Part shown: positions 55,432 through 63,651 of the stretch, piece by piece
How positions within the stretch are numbered: position 1 is the stretch's first letter
Layout: every line of letters begins with the position of its first letter
NCBI GenBank assembly: GCA_963620035.1
Contig: CAVEXN010000006.1
Coordinates: 1 to 64,000 of the forward strand
Direction: 5' to 3'
Source: F23-D06 sp963620035
GTDB lineage: Bacteria; Bacteroidota; Bacteroidia; Bacteroidales; WCHB1-69
Length of the DNA stretch: 64,000 bases
Notes under the pieces: model-generated
Told to the model about the DNA's origin: nothing
Database searches by the model: none
The model's input: only the letters and a program-made list of their open reading frames with translations
Program-made: the position numbers and the translations under genes

Positions 55432-55501
55432 AATGATTTGATTTTGTGATGATTAAATAACAATGCAAGTGTATATTTTTTTCTGATTGTTGATATGGAA
55501 T

Positions 55502-55549
55502 AGCGTAGTTTTTTTATCAACAAAGTTTTGTTGATAAAAAAACTACGCT
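55502..55549. repeat. 48-bp near-perfect palindrome
   Basis: Two 23-base arms, AGCGTAGTTTTTTTATCAAC plus AAA and its exact complement, flank a two-base centre. It lies 66 bases beyond the YfhO stop and upstream of the ABC operon (both minus strand). It would form a very stable RNA hairpin; there is no T run after it, so it is not a classic terminator. Confidence 0.85.
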
Positions 55550-55614
55550 GGGATTGCTTAATGGTCAGATAAGGCGGTCCGTCAAACCAGAATTATCTCT
55601 TGTAAGTCGGCAGA

Positions 55615-58170
55615 CTATGCCTCCTGCTTGCGTTTGCGTATGTGATAGACTGATACGCCGATGAGGGAAAGGCAGAAAACGCCTAAGCAGGATAGGGCGA
55701 TGGTGTTGCCGCGGCGGATGCTGTCAGGGTCGAAGACCATAGCGAGCGTGTGCTTGCCGGCGGGAATGACGGCCGCACGGAGCATATAGTTTGCGCGGGC
55801 AATGGGCAACTGCTCGCCGAGTTTGCCGTTCTCGTCGGTGAGGTAGAGTTTCCAGCCGAAAGGATAGAAGATCTCGGAGAATATGGCGATGCGGTCGCTG
55901 CTGTTGCGGGCGGTGTAGTCGATGCGGTTAGGGGCGTAATGTTTCACCGATATGGTGTCGCCGGCCGCAGGCTTCGTGGCTGCCAAGCCGCTTTTGAGCT
56001 GTTCTGCAAAGGTCTTGTCCGCCACGGCCGTGGTGTGTAGGTTGACGCTGTCAAGGGCTGCAATCTCGTCATTCGCATTGTCGGTGACGTGCAAGTCGTT
56101 CACAAACCAACAGTTGCCCATTGCGTACGGGTTCTGTACCGGCACCTGCTGCCCGTTTTGCAGCGGTACAATGGCGTATTTCATATTCAGCATATTGAGC
56201 ACGGGGAAGATGCTGTCACCGTTGCAGGGGGTCTGGAATCCGCCCGTAAGTGCGATGGTTTGCATCAGCGGGTTCATCTCCGGCGCGATGTGTACGTCGA
56301 TGAGGTCTTGGTAACGGCGCAGTTTGGCAGCCGAATAGCCTCCGATAGATTTGAGGTAGTAACTTGTGCGCGCCTCGTTGAATGTGTTCGTTGAAAGGTT
56401 GAGCACGCGGAAGTAGGTCGTGTCTTTAAGCAGTTCCTCTTCGTAGGGCAGTTTCTTGAACGTTTTGCTTCTGTCTTTTTTTGCAATGAAATTGCTGTCA
56501 TTCAAGAATCTTTTGTCAACAGGCCACATGTCGGCTACGATGAAGACGGTCAGTAGCAGCCCGAAGCAGAGGTTGAGGTTCTTGCCCGGTTTGAAATAGG
56601 TCCGGTAAGCGAAACCGAAAACCAACAGGCCGCCAAGCACCACAAATATGAACGAGCGCCAAGCGTCAGCTTTGATCATGGCGGTGCGCTGCCCGAGGAT
56701 GGCATCATAGATCTGTTGTCCAACTTGGTCTTTCCATTGAGCGTCGTATGTGGAGACCACGTTTATGCTTCCGCTGAACAGTGCCGTAAACAAGCAAACC
56801 GCCGCCGTGATGCCGCCGGCAATGAAGAGGCTGTTGCGGAGACGCTGCCACGAGAGTGTGCCGTCTGTGATGCGTTTGATGGCAAGGAAGCCGAGCAGCG
56901 GCATGGTGATTTCCGCCACGATGAGGATGCTTTCTACGGCGCGGAACTTGCTGTACATAGGAAAATAGTTGAAAAACAGTTCCGTGAACGGCATAATGTG
57001 ACGTCCCCAAGCGAGGAATACAGAGAACACAGTAGCGGCGAGGAGCGCCCATTTGTAGGGACCGTCAACGATGAGCAACCCTAAAAGGAAGAGGAAGCAG
57101 ACAATGGCTCCCATATAGACGGGGCCGCTGGTGAAAGCCTTCTCGCCCCGATAGGTAGGTGCGCCTTGGCAGAACTGCCGTGCCTGCCGTGACGGGACAC
57201 CCATCTTTTTGAGGTCCTTTTCAAGTTGTGAACCATCTCCGAGATTGTAGCCGCTGGCTCCACCCATGTAGTTGGGAATGAGGAATGTCATAGTCTCGTC
57301 GATGCCATAACTCCAGGCGGTGGCATAGTCGAGGTCGAGCCCTTTGGTCTTGTTGGTCACGTCGGTCGTCTTCACGAGGTCGGAGTGCCCGCCGCGCATG
57401 GTCTCGGAGGCATACTCCCGGTTCGCGAACATGTTGGCACAGCCCATTCCGATGCCGATGGCCATAGAGCCGGCAAATACTGCCGTGGCAATGCCGAAGT
57501 GCTTCCACGCTTTGTCACGCCATGCAATGGCCAATTCGGCGAACCAGAGCACACCGATGAGCATGCAGATGTAATAGCCCATCTGCGGGTGCAAGAAAAG
57601 CCCGAAAAGGGTGAAAAACATCACGAGAATGGCTCCCCACCCGTATTGCTTCCGGAATATGAGGATGAACCCCACAATCACTAACGTCATCCAGGTGATA
57701 GACATGGTTTTGGTGATGTGGCTGGCCGAAACGATGATGAAGAAGTAACTCGACATGGCGATGGCAAAAGCGCCGGCAAGACTTATCCATTTGTCTATCT
57801 TGAAAGTACGAAGCAACAAGAAAAAGGCGATGAGGTAGTAGAGAAATATGAAGCAGGCATTGCGGCTTGACCAAAGAAGTATGGTGCGGAAAGGTTTCAG
57901 GCATTTGTCCACCGCATAGTTGCCATGGCCGCCGATTTGATAGTTGGGCATTCCTGAAAACATGGCGCCGTTCCAGTATGAGTAGTCCCCCGTCTGATTA
58001 TGGTATTCGACAGACTCATGCGGTGCGGCAGTAGCCGTGATGCTGTCGCCGGCGTTGATGACCTTGCCCTCGAATGCGGGGTAGAAGTAGATGACGTTCG
58101 CCAGCATAAAGAGACAGATGATGATGATGTCAGGAACGATTTTTTTGAAGGAGAATGTTGTGCGTTGCAT
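55615..58170 (-). CDS. YfhO family membrane protein
   Basis: 851-residue polytopic protein with about 13 hydrophobic helices; the first periplasmic loop carries GDSITATAAPHES and WNGAMFSGMPNYQ, and the C-terminal 300 residues are a soluble domain (NPYAMGNCWFV, YTARNSSDRIAIFSEIFYPFGWK). This is the YfhO layout, a GT-C-like fold implicated in glycosylating lipoteichoic acid in Bacillus; in Bacteroidota the role is unknown. It has its own promoter at 58220. Confidence 0.88.
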   Translation of the reverse strand: MQRTTFSFKKIVPDIIIICLFMLANVIYFYPAFEGKVINAGDSITATAAPHESVEYHNQTGDYSYWNGAMFSGMPNYQIGGHGNYAVDKCLKPFRTILLWSSRNACFIFLYYLIAFFLLLRTFKIDKWISLAGAFAIAMSSYFFIIVSASHITKTMSITWMTLVIVGFILIFRKQYGWGAILVMFFTLFGLFLHPQMGYYICMLIGVLWFAELAIAWRDKAWKHFGIATAVFAGSMAIGIGMGCANMFANREYASETMRGGHSDLVKTTDVTNKTKGLDLDYATAWSYGIDETMTFLIPNYMGGASGYNLGDGSQLEKDLKKMGVPSRQARQFCQGAPTYRGEKAFTSGPVYMGAIVCFLFLLGLLIVDGPYKWALLAATVFSVFLAWGRHIMPFTELFFNYFPMYSKFRAVESILIVAEITMPLLGFLAIKRITDGTLSWQRLRNSLFIAGGITAAVCLFTALFSGSINVVSTYDAQWKDQVGQQIYDAILGQRTAMIKADAWRSFIFVVLGGLLVFGFAYRTYFKPGKNLNLCFGLLLTVFIVADMWPVDKRFLNDSNFIAKKDRSKTFKKLPYEEELLKDTTYFRVLNLSTNTFNEARTSYYLKSIGGYSAAKLRRYQDLIDVHIAPEMNPLMQTIALTGGFQTPCNGDSIFPVLNMLNMKYAIVPLQNGQQVPVQNPYAMGNCWFVNDLHVTDNANDEIAALDSVNLHTTAVADKTFAEQLKSGLAATKPAAGDTISVKHYAPNRIDYTARNSSDRIAIFSEIFYPFGWKLYLTDENGKLGEQLPIARANYMLRAAVIPAGKHTLAMVFDPDSIRRGNTIALSCLGVFCLSLIGVSVYHIRKRKQEA

Positions 58171-58219
58171 TTTTGGATTTCAATTTGATGAATAAAACCG
58201 TCTTCGGTTTTTGAAAGCG

Positions 58220-58251
58220 CAAAGATACAATATTTATGTAGAAGGCTGCAA
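58220..58251 (-). promoter_or_regulatory. promoter of the YfhO gene
   Basis: Minus strand TTG (58249-58251), a 21-base spacer and TATCTTTG (58220-58227), 50 bases before the ATG. The -33 box overlaps the 3' end of the radical SAM gene. Confidence 0.7.
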
Positions 58252-59217
58252 TCCGTTCGCTATGTCTTTGCCTTGGCAGCATTTGCCCTGCCACAGGCCG
58301 CGGCTTTCGAGTTCTTTTTCTATCGACTGCACTATGGCGTCGTATTTTGCCCCTTGCCATGGTGTCACGGCGAGGCATGTCGAGGACACTTCGCTGGCCA
58401 GCCTTGCGATGACGATGTCGGGATTGAGCCGGGAGAGATACTGTGCGATGAATTGTATGTAGTCGTCATATAAGAAATGGTGATAGTCGCGAGGATGCAG
58501 CCTGAAATCTTCCGCCAAACGGGTTTCGCGTATGACTTGCAACTGGTGGAGTTTGAGACCGTGCAGGGGTAACCTGTTCACGATTTTCACCTCCTCGAGC
58601 CATTGCTCCGGCGTCTCGCCAGGGAGTCCGAAGATGAGATGCCCGACGATGGGAATATGATGTGCATCAATACGTTGCAGAGTTTCAAGGGTGCATGCTA
58701 CGCCATGTCCCCGGTTGATGCGTGCGAGCGTGCGGTCTTGAAAGCTCTCTATCCCCAATTCCAACTGCACGTAGGTGTGTCGTTTCACGTCTTCCAGATA
58801 GCAAAGCAATGCTTCGCTGATGCAGTCGGGGCGTGTGGAGATGACAATGCCGCTGATGGCCGGATGCCGCAAGGCCTCTTCATAGCGCGCCCGCAAAACC
58901 GGCAATGGGGCGTATGTGCCGGTGAAAGTCTGGAAATAGGCCAGAAAACCGCTCTCTTCATTGCGGGGATTGCGGAAGAATGTGATGCCGTCGTCTATCT
59001 GCCGGGTGATGCTGTTCTGTGCGATGCAGTAGGCGGGTATAAAAGCCTCGTTGTTGCAGAAAGTACAGCCGCCGGTGCCGCAATGCCCGTCGCGGTTGGG
59101 ACATGTAAAGCCTCCGTTGATGGCAATGCGCTGCATCCGTTTCCCGAAATGGCTGCGCGAGAACCGGATGTAGGAGTTGAAACGCCGGGTGTCACCCCAT
59201 GGATAGACGGTTGCCAC
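58234..59217 (-). CDS. radical SAM protein, TIGR01212/YhcC family
   Basis: 327-residue radical SAM enzyme. The cluster-binding region is NGGFTCPNRDGHCGTGGCTFC near 35-55 (Cys at the positions of the TIGR01212 CPNRDG-GGCxFC motif), followed by FQTFTGTYAP and STRPDCISEALLCYL, which are family signatures. YhcC-type proteins have no firmly established reaction. The gene follows the small lipoprotein by five bases. Confidence 0.88.
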   Translation of the reverse strand: MATVYPWGDTRRFNSYIRFSRSHFGKRMQRIAINGGFTCPNRDGHCGTGGCTFCNNEAFIPAYCIAQNSITRQIDDGITFFRNPRNEESGFLAYFQTFTGTYAPLPVLRARYEEALRHPAISGIVISTRPDCISEALLCYLEDVKRHTYVQLELGIESFQDRTLARINRGHGVACTLETLQRIDAHHIPIVGHLIFGLPGETPEQWLEEVKIVNRLPLHGLKLHQLQVIRETRLAEDFRLHPRDYHHFLYDDYIQFIAQYLSRLNPDIVIARLASEVSSTCLAVTPWQGAKYDAIVQSIEKELESRGLWQGKCCQGKDIANGLQPST

Positions 59218-59222
59218 GCCAA

Positions 59223-59735
59223 TCAGTCTTTGTACAGCAGGTTGTCGCCGAAAGGGTCCAGCGTGTAGGTCGTTTTCTTGTCCGGGGTGGACAAGAAGAT
59301 GAATGGTGTCTTCTGTCCGTTTTTGTAATAGGAACAGGATACCATGAACAACAAGGGGTCTTCGTCCTGGAGGTCGCCCGCATCAATCATGTCGTCAAAG
59401 TCCTGTTGGGTGCGCAGCGCTTCGTTGATGTAGAGGTTCAGGTACTCGAGTTTCTGCCGGTCTCCGTCCAATGCCGTTTCTTCATACTGCTGCTGATAGG
59501 CCTGTATCATCTCTTGCAGAAGCTGTGAGTTGAGCCGTGCATAGCGCAATTCCGTCAGGGTATCTACGCAGACGATGGTGAGCGAGTCGTAGCCCGTGAT
59601 TTGCTCCTCTTCGAGATAGGTTTTGGCAAGCGACTTCATCTGCCGCTGCATTTTTTTTGCGTCCCGGTTTTGGCAGGCAGACAGTGCCAGTACGGCAACA
59701 GCAAGGAGGGTCAAGAGGATGATGTTGTCCTTCAT
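59223..59735 (-). CDS. hypothetical lipoprotein
   Basis: 170-residue protein with a lipoprotein signal (LLAVAVLALSAC, Cys near 21) followed by a charged, helical region (MQRQMKSLAKTYLEEEQI) and DSLTIVCVDTLTELRYARLN. I do not recognise a domain. It lies between a DUF4831 gene and the radical SAM gene, all close-spaced on the minus strand, so it is probably part of one operon. Confidence 0.75.
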   Translation of the reverse strand: MKDNIILLTLLAVAVLALSACQNRDAKKMQRQMKSLAKTYLEEEQITGYDSLTIVCVDTLTELRYARLNSQLLQEMIQAYQQQYEETALDGDRQKLEYLNLYINEALRTQQDFDDMIDAGDLQDEDPLLFMVSCSYYKNGQKTPFIFLSTPDKKTTYTLDPFGDNLLYKD

Positions 59736-59747
59736 CGAAAGAAAAGC

Positions 59748-60845
59748 TTAGAAAACATAGCCGATTTTGTCAATGGACAGATTATCCAACCCTGCCGGAA
59801 GGGTTTGAATGTCACCGAATTGGTAGATGTTCATAATGCCGTAGTCGTGGACTTTATCTTTGCCACAGGTGAGGGTTATGTGTGTCGGCATCGGGGTACG
59901 GTAACGGTATCCGTACGACGTTTTGGAGTTCTTGCCGCCAGTTCCGGAGTGGTAGGCTGAAAGGTCAAAAAAGGGAGAAAGGGAGAGATTGTATGTCTTG
60001 TCGTTGCCGGAGAACGAAATGCCGTTGTCTTCCGAGAATGAGAACAACGGAAAGGTGGTTTCCCTGCCGGGAAGAACATGGAATGTATATTCCTGTAGGT
60101 CTTCAAGGGTCAGGCCTTTGAAGAGGCTGAGGTAGTTCTCTTCGGTTTGTTTCAACTCTGCAATCATAGCCTTTACGGCTTCGGCGGAATAGGCTGTTTC
60201 TTGCTCGCCGGAAGCCAGTTGGTACTGGTCTTGTCTGCTTTTGTTGATGACATCGGCGGCTTCTTGCGCTTTCTGCCGGTCAGTTCTTTGAACCGTCTTG
60301 GTCTTGTTGGAGGGTATTTGGGTCACGACACCGTCAATGATTTTGGTTTCAACAAAGGCGGCTTCCGTCTGGGTGAAGGAGGGGTCTGCATAATTGCTGA
60401 AGAAGTCCGGCGCGGAATCTGTGGTTACAGTGTAGTCGATGATGCCGTCTGAAGGCAGCGTCGGCAAACCTTCATTGAAGAGGGAACAAAGGAGTTTGCC
60501 TTTGTCTTGTGCCGGGGACAACTCTACCAGATAGGCGTGTCTGTAGTCGGGAACCTCAATGGCCTGTATCTGCACTTGGTGAAGCCGGTAGTGGGTGCGG
60601 TTTTCGGATATGATGTGCGAGAGCCCGAGCAGCGACTGCGCATGTTCGGCATAGTAACCTTTGAGATCGCGTACTTTTATGGTCTTTACGGTGATTTTGA
60701 AGGCCGTAGTGGGCAAGGCGTACCTGAAAGAGTTGCCTTTGACGGCAACGCCGCTGTCGAGCGGAAGGGGAAGTACATTTTTCTGTGCCTTGGCGGGGAC
60801 CAGAAGCAGGCAGAGTGTAGCGAAGAAGAGAACCGATTGTTTCAT
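59748..60845 (-). CDS. DUF4831 family exported protein
   Basis: 365-residue protein with a cleavable signal peptide (MKQSVLFFATLCLLLVPAKAQ region). The body contains TDRQKAQEAADVINKSRQDQYQ and YTFHVLPGRETTFPLFSFSE, features of the DUF4831 proteins found in Bacteroidota. Function unknown; likely periplasmic. It is followed 12 bases later by the small lipoprotein gene. Confidence 0.78.
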   Translation of the reverse strand: MKQSVLFFATLCLLLVPAKAQKNVLPLPLDSGVAVKGNSFRYALPTTAFKITVKTIKVRDLKGYYAEHAQSLLGLSHIISENRTHYRLHQVQIQAIEVPDYRHAYLVELSPAQDKGKLLCSLFNEGLPTLPSDGIIDYTVTTDSAPDFFSNYADPSFTQTEAAFVETKIIDGVVTQIPSNKTKTVQRTDRQKAQEAADVINKSRQDQYQLASGEQETAYSAEAVKAMIAELKQTEENYLSLFKGLTLEDLQEYTFHVLPGRETTFPLFSFSEDNGISFSGNDKTYNLSLSPFFDLSAYHSGTGGKNSKTSYGYRYRTPMPTHITLTCGKDKVHDYGIMNIYQFGDIQTLPAGLDNLSIDKIGYVF

Positions 60846-60881
60846 AGATCCTGTATTGGTGCAAATTGACAGATTGTTGTT

Positions 60882-61568
60882 TTAGTCGCGACGGCCTGCT
60901 AACAAAGCGATATAATAAAGCAGGGTTGCCAATGAGGAGAGGGCGGCGATGAGGTAGGTGCGGGCGGCCCACTTGAGCGCATCTTGGGCGCATATGGTCT
61001 CGCGGCCGCTGGTGATGCCCGTGTTCTCGAGCCATGCCACGGCACGGGCGGAGGCATTGTATTCTACCGGAAGGGTGATGATGGAGAACAAGGTGGTCAA
61101 GGCGAAGAGCACAATGCCGAGGATGAGCACCGCCTCGCCGAGCACGGATGAGAAACCGAGAAGCACGATGCCGGCCAGCAGGATCCATTGTGACCAGTTG
61201 GCGCCGAATTGCACTATGGGCACAAGCCTTGAACGCATATTGAGCCAGTGGTAGGCGGTGGCATGTTGCACAGCATGGCCGCACTCGTGGGCGGCAACTG
61301 CGGCGGCGGCGATGCTGCAGCCTGAATAAACGTCAGGACTCAAGTTGACGGTTTTGTTCTGCGGGTTGTAATGGTCTGTGAGATGCCCTTGCACGCTTGT
61401 TATGCGGACATCGTAGATGCCGTTGTCTCGCAACATCTTTTCAGCAACCTGTTGCCCGGTAAGCCCGCTGCTGAGCCGCATTTTGGAATACTTGGCGATT
61501 CTTGAGTTCAGAACTTTGCTGACGATGAAACTCAACAGCATGAAGACGATGAAAATGATCCAGTACAT
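60882..61568 (-). CDS. neutral zinc metallopeptidase, YugP family
   Basis: 228-residue membrane protein with an N-terminal helix (MYWIIFIVFMLLSFIVSKVL, about 1-20), the zinc motif AAHECGHAVQH near 91-101 and three more hydrophobic segments (LLAGIVLLGFSSVLGEAVLIL and others). The VTSVQGHLTDHYNPQNKTVNLS segment before the motif is family-typical. The substrate is unknown. A -7 box (TACCTTTG, 61605-61612, minus strand) lies 37 bases upstream. Confidence 0.87.
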   Translation of the reverse strand: MYWIIFIVFMLLSFIVSKVLNSRIAKYSKMRLSSGLTGQQVAEKMLRDNGIYDVRITSVQGHLTDHYNPQNKTVNLSPDVYSGCSIAAAAVAAHECGHAVQHATAYHWLNMRSRLVPIVQFGANWSQWILLAGIVLLGFSSVLGEAVLILGIVLFALTTLFSIITLPVEYNASARAVAWLENTGITSGRETICAQDALKWAARTYLIAALSSLATLLYYIALLAGRRD

Positions 61569-61604
61569 GATGGTCTTGTTTTTTTACGGTGTAATATAGC
61601 GGCG

Positions 61605-61612
61605 CAAAGGTA
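61605..61612 (-). promoter_or_regulatory. -7 box of the YugP-family gene
   Basis: Minus strand TACCTTTG, 37 bases before the ATG. No TTG at 19-21 bases upstream. Confidence 0.5.
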
Positions 61613-61672
61613 TGCTTTTTTTGTTGCAACCCGATGATGGTTTTCATGAAAAACACGGCTACCGCATGAAAG

Positions 61673-61741
61673 TGACTTAAGACTTGAGACTTAAGAGGCG
61701 TTACGCGTGTCGTTCCAACTTTTACCATAAGTCTTAAGTCA
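61673..61741. repeat. 13-bp inverted repeat and first copy of a GAGGCGTT repeat
   Basis: TGACTTAAGACTT (61673-61685) is complementary to AAGTCTTAAGTCA (61729-61741). Inside the loop lies AGACTTAAGAGGCGTTACGC (61687-61706), repeated at 62130 and, inverted, at 62199-62220. Confidence 0.7.
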
Positions 61742-61752
61742 GCCCGAGGATT

Positions 61753-62109
61753 GTGCTCTGGAATAAAAAGTTTTACATAGACATTTTTATCAACTGCCTG
61801 ACCGAGCTGCATTGCCGTCACTTGAAATCGGATATCGCCCATTACATCAACTCCATTACGGAGAAAATGGTCCATAAATGGTCGACAAGGTCCTCTTTGG
61901 CAGAGAAACTGGTCAATATTCTTGTCTTTGTGGCCGACAAACAAGAAATTGCTACGGACGATATCGTTTCCGAATTCGGGTTCACTTCCACCACTGCCAA
62001 GCGTTACATGCGCCAACACACAGAGTTCGGATACCTTGAGGCGCATGGCTGCAATAAAAATCGCAGTTATAGCATAGTCGAGCGTTTGACCGGCGACAGT
62101 ATTATCTGA
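61753..62109 (+). pseudogene. winged-helix remnant
   Basis: Open frame of 118 codons beginning with GTG. Residues about 48-110 look like the C-terminal winged helix of AlbA_2 or similar Bacteroidota regulators (ATDDIVSEFGFTSTTAKRYM, then TEFGYLEAHG and NKNRSYS). The part before it has no recognisable domain and no good start, so I read it as the tail of a larger gene. It is enclosed by copies of the GAGGCGTT repeat. Confidence 0.45.
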
Positions 62110-62713
62110 CATTATCGCAGAACGATTTCAGACTTGAGAGGCGTTGCTGTTGTCCCTCACCGAGGCTAATCAACGTGGGATTGGAAACGGAACAATAAGC
62201 GTAACGCCTCTAAGGTCTAAGTTTTATAATCTAAATTCATGCGGTAGTCGTAATCCAAAAAGTCACAGTATTCGTACCAAAAGGTTGATAGTGAAAATGA
62301 AAACCGAAAAAGAAATATTGAAAAAATTTATGACGTTGCGCTAAAAAACGCAAAAAACGGTACGTTTCTGCAATTTAAACGTACCAGTTTTTCATCTTTT
62401 TCTTGCAAAGAGAATGATTAAACGCTGCAAAAGTAATAAAAAACTATTTGTAAAAGTATTGTTGCCGCAGAAAAGAACTGAAAAGAAACAATTTGATTCG
62501 TTTGCATGATGTAATATGTTTATAATCAATACGCTAAAATAAAATATTTCTCTTTGCAAGAGAAGTAGAATAGTGAAAAAATATAATTTTATAGAATTAA
62601 GATTTAATTTATGAGCTGTAATTTCAAAATACTTTGTGGATTAATATGACAACAGAGAAAGCCGAATCGCTGGACAGGATGTAGGCATAGAGAAAGTCGA
62701 GTCGCTCGATAGG
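62110..62713. other. gene-poor, repeat-bearing stretch
   Basis: No convincing gene. It holds a 93-base imperfect hairpin (62129-62221) whose arms are the GAGGCGTT repeats, a hairpin GGTACGTTT/AAACGTACC (62353-62393) with a following T run that could terminate rightward transcription, a 14-bp inverted repeat TCTTGCAAAGAGAA (62401-62414) and TTCTCTTTGCAAGA (62548-62561), a leftward -7 box TACTTTTG (62428-62435, minus) with no gene behind it, and the duplicated leader described separately. A/T-rich throughout 62.4-62.65 kb. Confidence 0.6.
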
Positions 62714-62723
62714 ATGAAGACAT
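62654..62723 (+). repeat. 35-bp tandem duplication in the precursor leader
   Basis: 62654-62688 and 62689-62723 match at 29 of 35 bases. Copy 1 is read from ATG 62646 as a 12-residue frame containing TEKAESLDRM, ending at TAG 62682; copy 2 reads IEKVESLDRM in frame with the precursor. Most differences are synonymous, which points to both having been translated. Confidence 0.7.
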
Positions 62724-62890
62724 CAATCAAAAAAATTATTGAAACTATGAGAAATTATTCAAAAGCTAAAATGATTGCAAAGAACCTCGCAACTGGCTCT
62801 TACGCTGCAGGATGCCCTGAAAAGGATCGAGGGGTCGAAATTCGTTCTCCTAAACCAACGGGTTGCCTCAATTGCGAGCGTACAAAGTAA
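62714..62890 (+). CDS. putative RiPP precursor peptide
   Basis: 58-codon frame from ATG 62714 (alternative ATG 62747 gives 47 residues). A Lys-rich leader (MKTSIKKIIETMRNYSKAK, then MIAKN) leads to LATGSYAAGCPEKD and a Cys-bearing core ending SPKPTGCLNCERTK with three Cys in all. The leader/core layout, a hairpin just downstream and a PqqD-like gene after it are typical for ribosomally made, modified peptides. I do not recognise the precursor family. The modifying enzyme (probably radical SAM) would lie beyond the window. Confidence 0.6.
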   Translation: MKTSIKKIIETMRNYSKAKMIAKNLATGSYAAGCPEKDRGVEIRSPKPTGCLNCERTK

Positions 62891-62905
62891 TCTTTGCAAA
62901 CAATT

Positions 62906-62956
62906 AGGAAGTAGTCTCCCCTATAGAACGGGAGGTTCCTTCTTTCTCTTTTTTAT
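62906..62956 (+). terminator. attenuator-like hairpin after the precursor
   Basis: AGGAA (62906-62910) plus CTCCC (62916-62920) pair with GGGAG (62930-62934) plus TTCCT (62936-62940), followed by a T-rich run TCTTTCTCTTTTTTATT. A leaky terminator here would give more precursor mRNA than downstream enzyme mRNA. Confidence 0.65.
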
Positions 62957-62977
62957 TCAAAACACACACAAAAATAT

Positions 62978-63358
62978 ATGTTGATAAGACAAAGCAAGAA
63001 CACTTTCATAAGAGTGACAGAAAGATATGGCTACATTACTAATCAGATGACCCGCCATGACAGAACATACGACGAAAATGGCGCTGATTGGTTGAGAGAG
63101 ATAACCCGAGAAACGCAAAATATTGACGACATAATTGATCGCCTTCAAAAAAATTATTGCGATGTAGATACTGAGACACTCAAGTCCGATTTCATAGAAT
63201 TTGCTGAAAGTTTGGCAAGAGACTATTGCGCTCGCTGTCTTGTCCGTAATTATAATGAAAGCGGAGGCGACATGTTTGCGGTGAACCACCATTTCTGCGA
63301 TGTGGCTTTTTTGAACAAGAAAATTGTTGAAGAATACAAAGAAAAAGGATTGCTATAA
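62978..63358 (+). CDS. PqqD-like peptide-recognition (RRE) protein
   Basis: 126-residue protein. Residues about 8-85 resemble PqqD: short strands (FIRVTERYGYITNQM), then DENGADWLREITRETQNIDDII and a helix FIEFAESLARDY. PqqD-type domains bind RiPP leader peptides and present them to a maturase. The C-terminal 40 residues (CARCLVRNYNES on) are extra, with two Cys in CARC. The stop TAA overlaps the next ATG (TAATG at 63356-63360). Confidence 0.65.
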   Translation: MLIRQSKNTFIRVTERYGYITNQMTRHDRTYDENGADWLREITRETQNIDDIIDRLQKNYCDVDTETLKSDFIEFAESLARDYCARCLVRNYNESGGDMFAVNHHFCDVAFLNKKIVEEYKEKGLL

Positions 63359-63651
63359 TGGAAGTTAATGATATTAAAGACTTGTTGGAGCTGATTATTT
63401 GTGTATTAGGCGTAGTTATACCACTGTTTTTTTTGATTAAGGAACACTATGGCAAGAAAAAGCGGGAATTAGCTCAGCAGGTAATTGCGTATTATTGCTT
63501 GCAGGAGGAAGCCGTAAAATGGATAGAGACAATTGCATCTACAGCAAAGAAAGTAAAAGTGCAACTGCGTGAACGTGCCTCTAAACATGAAGATAATGTG
63601 TCGCACATATATCCAAAAATGACAATAAAAGAGGCTTCAAAATATCTGTAA
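63358..63651 (+). CDS. small membrane protein of the RiPP locus
   Basis: 97-residue protein with one membrane helix (ELIICVLGVVIPLFFLI, about 11-27), then a basic patch GKKKRE and a long helical cytoplasmic part (AQQVIAYYCLQEEAVKWI). I do not recognise it. Both ends overlap neighbours as TAATG, so it is translated as part of a tight operon. Confidence 0.6.
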   Translation: MEVNDIKDLLELIICVLGVVIPLFFLIKEHYGKKKRELAQQVIAYYCLQEEAVKWIETIASTAKKVKVQLRERASKHEDNVSHIYPKMTIKEASKYL

